DNA from: Aquilonibacter sp963703325
Lineage (GTDB): Bacteria; Vulcanimicrobiota; Vulcanimicrobiia; Vulcanimicrobiales; Vulcanimicrobiaceae
DNA length: 64,000 nucleotides
Assembly (NCBI GenBank): GCA_963703325.1
Contig: OY969805.1
Location: 1,116,001-1,180,000, forward strand
Direction: 5' to 3'
In this document: in pieces, positions 60,291 to 64,000 of the stretch
Position numbering within the stretch: the first letter of the stretch is position 1
Layout: every line of letters starts with the position of its first letter
The notes under the pieces: model-generated
The model's input: only the letters and a program-made list of their open reading frames with translations
Told to the model about the DNA's origin: nothing
Database searches by the model: none
Program-made: the position numbers and the translations under genes

Positions 60291-61511
60291 ATGTCTGATT
60301 TCACCGGCATCTTCCGGCTCGCATTACAGGCGCTGATTCGTAACAAAGTGCGCTCGATGCTGACGATGCTCGGCATCGTCATCGGTGTCGCGGCGGTGAT
60401 CGTCACCGTGGCGATCGGCAGCGGCGCGCGCGTTTCGGTGCAGCAGAGCATCAACTCCCTTGGTTCCAACTTGATCGTGGTGCAACCCGGCAGCGTCACC
60501 AGCACCGGCGCGCGCGGCGGCTTTGGCACCGCGTCGACGCTGACGCCCGCCGACGGCATGGCGATCGCGCAGCTGCCCGGCGTTTCGGCGGTTTCGCCCG
60601 CGGTTACGATCCGCACGCAGATCGTCGCCGGCGACAACAACTGGCAAACGACGGTCACCGGCGTCGCGCCGACCTATTCGTTCATTCGTTCGTGGCCGAT
60701 GGCCAGCGGTGCGTTCTTCACGCAAAACGACGTGAACGACGCCGCCAAAGTCGCCGTACTCGGACAGACCGATGTTTCGGAGCTTTTCCCGAACGGACAA
60801 AATCCGGTCGGCCAGACGATTCTGATCAAAGACGTGCCGTTCACGGTCGTCGGTACGCTTACCGCACTTGGACAAAGCAGCCTCGGCACCGACCAAGACG
60901 ACACCGTGCTGATTCCGTACACCTCGGCGATGCAGCGCATCACCGGACAAACGACGGTGAGCCAGCTGATGGTGTCGGCCACGACCGGCGACGAGATTGC
61001 TCCGGTGCAAACCGAAGTGACCACGCTGCTCGAACAGCGTCACGCGATCGGCGCGGGACGGCCCGACGACTTCCAGGTGCGTAACCTGCAGTCGATCGCC
61101 GCAGCCGCATCGTCAACCGGCGCGGTGATGGAGTTCTTGCTCGCCGGCGTCGCAGCAGTCTCGCTCATCGTCGGCGGCATCGGCATCATGAACATCATGA
61201 TGGTTTCGGTCACCGAGCGCACGCGTGAAATCGGACTGCGCATGTCGGTCGGTGCGCGCAGCGCAACGATTCTGCGCCAGTTCCTCACCGAGGCGACGGT
61301 GCTCGCGGCCTGTGGCGGTGTGATCGGCGTCTTCGCCGGATTCATCGGCACATTCATCGTGGCCGCACTTGCAAAGTGGCCTACGCAGATTCCGATCGCG
61401 TGGGTCCTGTTCTCGATCGCCTTCTCGGCACTCGTCGGAATCTTCTTCGGATACTATCCGGCGAAGAAAGCGGCGGGACTCAACCCCATCGAAGCCCTGC
61501 GCTTCGAATAG
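60291..61511 (+). CDS. MacB/FtsX-type ABC transporter permease
   Basis: The 406-residue permease has one N-terminal helix (about 15-45; ALIRNKVRSMLTMLGIVIGV), a large periplasmic domain (50-280), and three C-terminal helices with GGIGIMNIMMVSVTERTREIG near 300 and the final AAGLNPIEALRFE. This is the MacB/LolC layout, acting by mechanotransmission on periplasmic substrates. It is followed by a strong hairpin. Confidence 0.93.
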   Translation: MSDFTGIFRLALQALIRNKVRSMLTMLGIVIGVAAVIVTVAIGSGARVSVQQSINSLGSNLIVVQPGSVTSTGARGGFGTASTLTPADGMAIAQLPGVSAVSPAVTIRTQIVAGDNNWQTTVTGVAPTYSFIRSWPMASGAFFTQNDVNDAAKVAVLGQTDVSELFPNGQNPVGQTILIKDVPFTVVGTLTALGQSSLGTDQDDTVLIPYTSAMQRITGQTTVSQLMVSATTGDEIAPVQTEVTTLLEQRHAIGAGRPDDFQVRNLQSIAAAASSTGAVMEFLLAGVAAVSLIVGGIGIMNIMMVSVTERTREIGLRMSVGARSATILRQFLTEATVLAACGGVIGVFAGFIGTFIVAALAKWPTQIPIAWVLFSIAFSALVGIFFGYYPAKKAAGLNPIEALRFE

Positions 61512-61516
61512 GGACA

Positions 61517-61553
61517 GCGGGCTCCGGCAGTATGTTCCTCCGCCGGAGCCCGC
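61517..61553. terminator. Bidirectional hairpin terminator between macB-like and hepT genes
   Basis: A perfect 12-bp stem (GCGGGCTCCGGC at 61517-61528 with 61542-61553) encloses a 13-base loop and is followed by GTCTATTTT. It sits between the convergent macB-like and hepT genes, so it may serve both. The T-run is short. Confidence 0.65.
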
Positions 61554-61555
61554 GT

Positions 61556-61912
61556 CTATTTTGGTGAGAAGGCAGTAAGCGCCGCGCGCAACTCTACGAG
61601 CGGAGGTCCGCTGATCGCCTCCCAAATGAAACGCGGGTCAATGGCATCGTACTCGTGGCGTAAGCGGTTGGCCAATCCACGGATCTTGTACGCGGATTCG
61701 TGAGTCGAGGCGAACTCCGGTATCCGAGCCATGACCTCGGCGATTATGAAAAGCTGCCGCTCGACGGCACTCATCGTCTTAAGGTCCACCCGATAGGTTT
61801 CGTAGTCCATGCCTTCGATGAACGAAGTAATATTATCGATGGCCTTGATCGCATCGTCGCACCAATTGCGGATCCGTTCTTCACGCGAAGGCTTAGAATG
61901 CACGGATGGCAT
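61556..61912 (-). CDS. hepT: HepT-family toxin (HEPN domain)
   Basis: The 118-residue HEPN protein has the RX4-6HXY motif in RGLANRLRHEY (R78, H86, Y88) and a helical layout. HepT is a toxin whose activity is blocked by MntA-type nucleotidyltransferases, which AMPylate its motif tyrosine. It starts inside the mntA gene with a 20-base overlap, so expression is coupled. An open frame extends further upstream to 61984 but lies inside mntA. Confidence 0.88.
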   Translation of the reverse strand: MPSVHSKPSREERIRNWCDDAIKAIDNITSFIEGMDYETYRVDLKTMSAVERQLFIIAEVMARIPEFASTHESAYKIRGLANRLRHEYDAIDPRFIWEAISGPPLVELRAALTAFSPK

Positions 61913-62420
61913 ACTCGAGTACACCGCGAAGACGCTTCGAGTTCCCCACGGTGTGCGGCGTAATGATGTCAACCTTCCGCGCAAGCGCGTCTTCCAGATC
62001 GCTACCCACGGCGGAAAGATTGAATAGTGAGAAGCGAGCGTCTTCGCGCGGAGTTATAATCACATCGATGTCGCTTTCCGGGCCGGCATCACCGCGTGCA
62101 ACGGAGCCGAACACGTCAAGGTGCTCGATGCCTTCGCGCTCAAGCGAATTACGGATCGCGCGAATCGTCGCGATGACTTTCGCGAGATCGGGAGCCCCGC
62201 TTGAAGACGTGCTCCGTCCGGCGAGATCGTCGCTGGAAAGTTCCAACGCCGCGGCGATGCGGACGCCGGTCGTAAAGCGCGGTTCGGCTGAGTCGCCGGA
62301 CTCGAGCTTCCGGATCGCGTTCTCAGTCACGCCGGCGGCCGCGGCTAAGCGCGCTGCAGTCATGCCGACCTCGCGCCTGCGAGCCTTGATGCGCTCCCCC
62401 AATCGTGTAGCCTGTTCCAT
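61893..62420 (-). CDS. MntA-type nucleotidyltransferase antitoxin with N-terminal XRE HTH
   Basis: The 175-residue protein joins an XRE-type HTH (about 5-68; MTAARLAAAAGVTENAIRKL) to a minimal nucleotidyltransferase (about 78-175) with an intact GSX10DXD site, GSVARGDAGPESDID (G105, D117, D119). MntA inactivates HepT by adding AMP. The fused HTH would let it also repress its own promoter. A TATACT -10 at 62433-62428 puts the transcript start close to the ATG, suggesting a leaderless mRNA. Confidence 0.85.
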   Translation of the reverse strand: MEQATRLGERIKARRREVGMTAARLAAAAGVTENAIRKLESGDSAEPRFTTGVRIAAALELSSDDLAGRSTSSSGAPDLAKVIATIRAIRNSLEREGIEHLDVFGSVARGDAGPESDIDVIITPREDARFSLFNLSAVGSDLEDALARKVDIITPHTVGNSKRLRGVLEYAIRAF

Positions 62421-62427
62421 GTAGTAA

Positions 62428-62482
62428 AGTATACCTTGACGATAGCCTGTGCAGCATATACTATGTTACACATAGTATATGC
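62428..62482. promoter_or_regulatory. Divergent control region: shared promoters and 12-bp inverted-repeat operator
   Basis: A perfect 12-bp inverted repeat, GCATATACTATG (62454-62465) with CATAGTATATGC (62471-62482), loop of five, overlaps the PadR start codon. On the plus strand TTGACG (62436-62441) and TACTAT (62459-62464) with a 17-base spacer form a promoter leading to a leader of about 8 bases. On the minus strand TATACT (62433-62428) serves mntA-hepT. The core ATGT-TAC-ACAT resembles PadR operators. Either the PadR or the HTH-MntA protein could bind. Confidence 0.6.
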
Positions 62483-62832
62483 AACACGGTATAGGCGGTC
62501 AGCTTCCAGGGGTCTTCGATAATCTGCGCCTGGAGCTGCGCCGAGGGTGCCTCACGCTCGCGGTCCTCTCGCAGCTGCGGACCGAACGCTACGGCTACAC
62601 GCTGCGCAAGGCGCTCGAGCAAGCCGGGCTCGACATCGACGAGGGCACACTCTACCCGCTGCTGCGCCGCTTGGAAACCCAAGGGCTTTTGCAGAGCGAG
62701 TGGCGCGAGGAGAACAAGCGCCGCAAGCGCTTCTACCGGCTCTCGCCGGCGGGCCAACTGATCCTCGACCAACTCACGGACGAATTGCATCGCATCAACT
62801 CTTCACTCGAACGCATCACTGCGGAGTCATAA
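62479..62832 (+). CDS. PadR-family transcriptional regulator
   Basis: The 117-residue winged-helix protein has the PadR core: RRGCLTLAVLSQL, RYGYTLRKALEQAG, DEGTLYPLLRRLETQGLL and the wing KRRKRFYRLSPAGQ, followed by a C-terminal dimerisation helix. PadR proteins usually repress their own operon and a neighbouring membrane or transporter gene. Its start codon lies inside the inverted repeat described above, consistent with autorepression. The HAAS-type membrane gene follows by two bases. Confidence 0.9.
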   Translation: MQHGIGGQLPGVFDNLRLELRRGCLTLAVLSQLRTERYGYTLRKALEQAGLDIDEGTLYPLLRRLETQGLLQSEWREENKRRKRFYRLSPAGQLILDQLTDELHRINSSLERITAES

Positions 62833-62834
62833 CA

Positions 62835-63821
62835 ATGGATATGCTCAGCCGCTATCTCTACGCCGTCAGCAACGACCTACCGAAAAAAACTGCGCGCGCC
62901 GACATTATTGCCGAGATCGCCGATGACTTGCAATCGCAGATCGAAGAACGCGAAAGCGTCCTCGGGCGCCCGCTCACCGACGACGAAGAAGCCGCGTTGA
63001 TCAAAGCCTATGGCCATCCGCGCCTCGTTGCATCGCGTTACGGAAAACATCAGGCGTTGATTGGCCCTGATCTGTTCCCGTTCTATTGGCCAACACTCGT
63101 CTGCGTGCTTTCGATCATCGTGGTGCTGGATTTGTTCCTGGCGGCGGTTGCGGCAATTAAGACCGGCGACGTTGCGCGGTTTTGGGACGGCGCCGGTTTT
63201 GCGTGGGATGCGCTCTGGATCTACACGGGTGTTATCACCGTAATATTTGCGCTCATCGAACGGGTCCCCGGCGGCGGCGCATCGCCGCTGATCGCCTGGA
63301 TAACACGCTGGGATCCGCGACGGCTACCTAGGAGCGGCAGCATCGGCGTTCCTCGCAACGCGAGTTTCTTTGAGGCGCTCGGTAGCACCGGGATGCTCGT
63401 GCTTCTGCTCGATCAGGGCTGGGCGCGCCACTTCGTGCTCTTCATGCTCTACGGGCCCGCCGGAGCTGCGCTGCCGAACGTCACCTTCACCGCGGCGTGG
63501 CTTCCGCTGTACGGCATCGCAATTGCGGGGACGGCGATCCTGGCGCTGGTCAATCTTGTGACGCTCATCAATCCGCTGTGGGGCCGCGTGCGCGACATCA
63601 CGCACCTGGCGGTCAATGCCGCGCTCGTTGTCGGCTGCTCCTTCGCACTGCGCGGCGGTACGCTCATCCTCGCCCAGCCGCGGATCAATCAAATCGCGAT
63701 AGCCGCGCTGGTGATCGGGATCGCCGGTTTTACCTGCGCCGCCGCATTCAACGTGCGACGGCTCTTTCGTCACAGCTCGGCGCCGGCATACGCTCCAGGC
63801 GCATGGGAAAAGCCGATGTAA
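62835..63821 (+). CDS. HAAS/DUF1700-type membrane protein
   Basis: The 328-residue protein from ATG 62835 has an N-terminal HAAS-like soluble domain (1-75; MLSRYLYAVSNDLPKKTARA, EIADDLQSQIEERESVLG), then about six membrane helices (85-310). HAAS domains are commonly encoded after PadR regulators in one operon. It is probably an envelope stress or regulatory membrane protein of unknown exact role. The end overlaps the next gene by 19 bases. Confidence 0.75.
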   Translation: MDMLSRYLYAVSNDLPKKTARADIIAEIADDLQSQIEERESVLGRPLTDDEEAALIKAYGHPRLVASRYGKHQALIGPDLFPFYWPTLVCVLSIIVVLDLFLAAVAAIKTGDVARFWDGAGFAWDALWIYTGVITVIFALIERVPGGGASPLIAWITRWDPRRLPRSGSIGVPRNASFFEALGSTGMLVLLLDQGWARHFVLFMLYGPAGAALPNVTFTAAWLPLYGIAIAGTAILALVNLVTLINPLWGRVRDITHLAVNAALVVGCSFALRGGTLILAQPRINQIAIAALVIGIAGFTCAAAFNVRRLFRHSSAPAYAPGAWEKPM

Positions 63822-64000
63822 TCGCTGCGATCGCCGCCGGTCTCACCGGCGCGGTCACAATCTTTCTCTACCTCACGATCAGTCTGCCGCTCTTCTTTCA
63901 TATCTCGCCGCTCGCGCTTTACGCCCTCGATACCGCGAATTTCATCGGCGTGTACGCCGCATTGCACGCCGGATTGCCGGGCATCCTGCTCGGTCAAGCC
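63803..64000 (+). CDS. Membrane protein, N-terminal part (3' truncated)
   Basis: The frame opens at ATG 63803 inside the HAAS gene end and runs off the right edge: 66 residues beginning MGKADVIAAIAAGLTGAVTI, with hydrophobic stretches (IFLYLTISLPLFFHI and FIGVYAALHAGLPGILLG). It is presumably the third gene of the PadR operon. The family cannot be named from this fragment. Confidence 0.55.
   Translation, partial: MGKADVIAAIAAGLTGAVTIFLYLTISLPLFFHISPLALYALDTANFIGVYAALHAGLPGILLGQA

Noticed and set aside
1..64000. tRNA, rRNA, riboswitch, transposase or prophage genes
   Set aside because: I looked through the gaps and gene list and recognised none. Short structured RNAs could still be missed without a covariance-model search.

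Overview
The window is GC-rich, gene-dense bacterial chromosome around the replication genes dnaA-dnaN-recF-(DUF721/DciA-like)-gyrB. It encodes a complete lipid A / LPS and outer-membrane assembly set, so the host is a diderm. The single run linking the dnaA block to tamB, bamA, three OmpH-like genes, lpxD-lpxC-fabZ-lpxA-lpxB and the lpt genes, with many 1-4 base start/stop overlaps, best fits a deep-branching diderm such as Candidatus Eremiobacterota (WPS-2). That placement is inferred from gene order and was not tested by phylogeny.

Layout. 1-680: the end of a WxxGxW-repeat protein, a strong hairpin, and a non-coding DnaA-box region that is a candidate oriC. 680-7284: replication genes. 7321-31577: one long plus-strand envelope run: tamB (with an apparent +1 frameshift near 11944), bamA, OmpH-like genes, lipid A genes, a LpxB-like gene, O-antigen ligase, lptC, lptB, lptF/G, DUF3084, ruvX, a putative barrel protein, a TPR protein and a GT4 glycosyltransferase. 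31574-33300 (minus): a LuxR-type regulator behind a previously hidden 49-codon secreted or membrane peptide gene, with a near-consensus promoter whose -10 lies inside a perfect palindrome. This is the best candidate in the window for an undescribed signalling unit. 33397-39302: two small helical proteins, a very large prepilin-like protein, a lipoprotein and a secreted proline-rich protein. 39305-43546: recQ, divergent from dnaX-ebfC-recR. 43567-45364: a lower-GC restriction-modification cassette (BglII-type nuclease, small winged-helix-like protein, MT-A70 methylase) that looks acquired. 45691-49338: assorted accessory genes, a MacA-like adaptor, Uma2 and HNH nucleases.

49349-50000 is a Phd/VapB-PIN toxin-antitoxin pair with its own operator. 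50008-59487 is a nearly complete purine-to-ureide pathway: (8-oxo)guanine deaminase, xanthine dehydrogenase, PuuD-type urate oxidase, UraH, UraD, PuuE allantoinase, an AllC-type amidohydrolase and a stand-alone allophanate-hydrolase C-terminal-like domain. 59578-61511 is a MacB-type ABC transporter that may pair with the distant MacA. 61556-62482 is a HepT/MntA toxin-antitoxin pair in which the antitoxin carries a fused HTH, sharing a strong inverted-repeat control region with a divergent PadR-family operon that runs off the right end.

No rRNA, tRNA, CRISPR array or intact insertion sequence was recognised.
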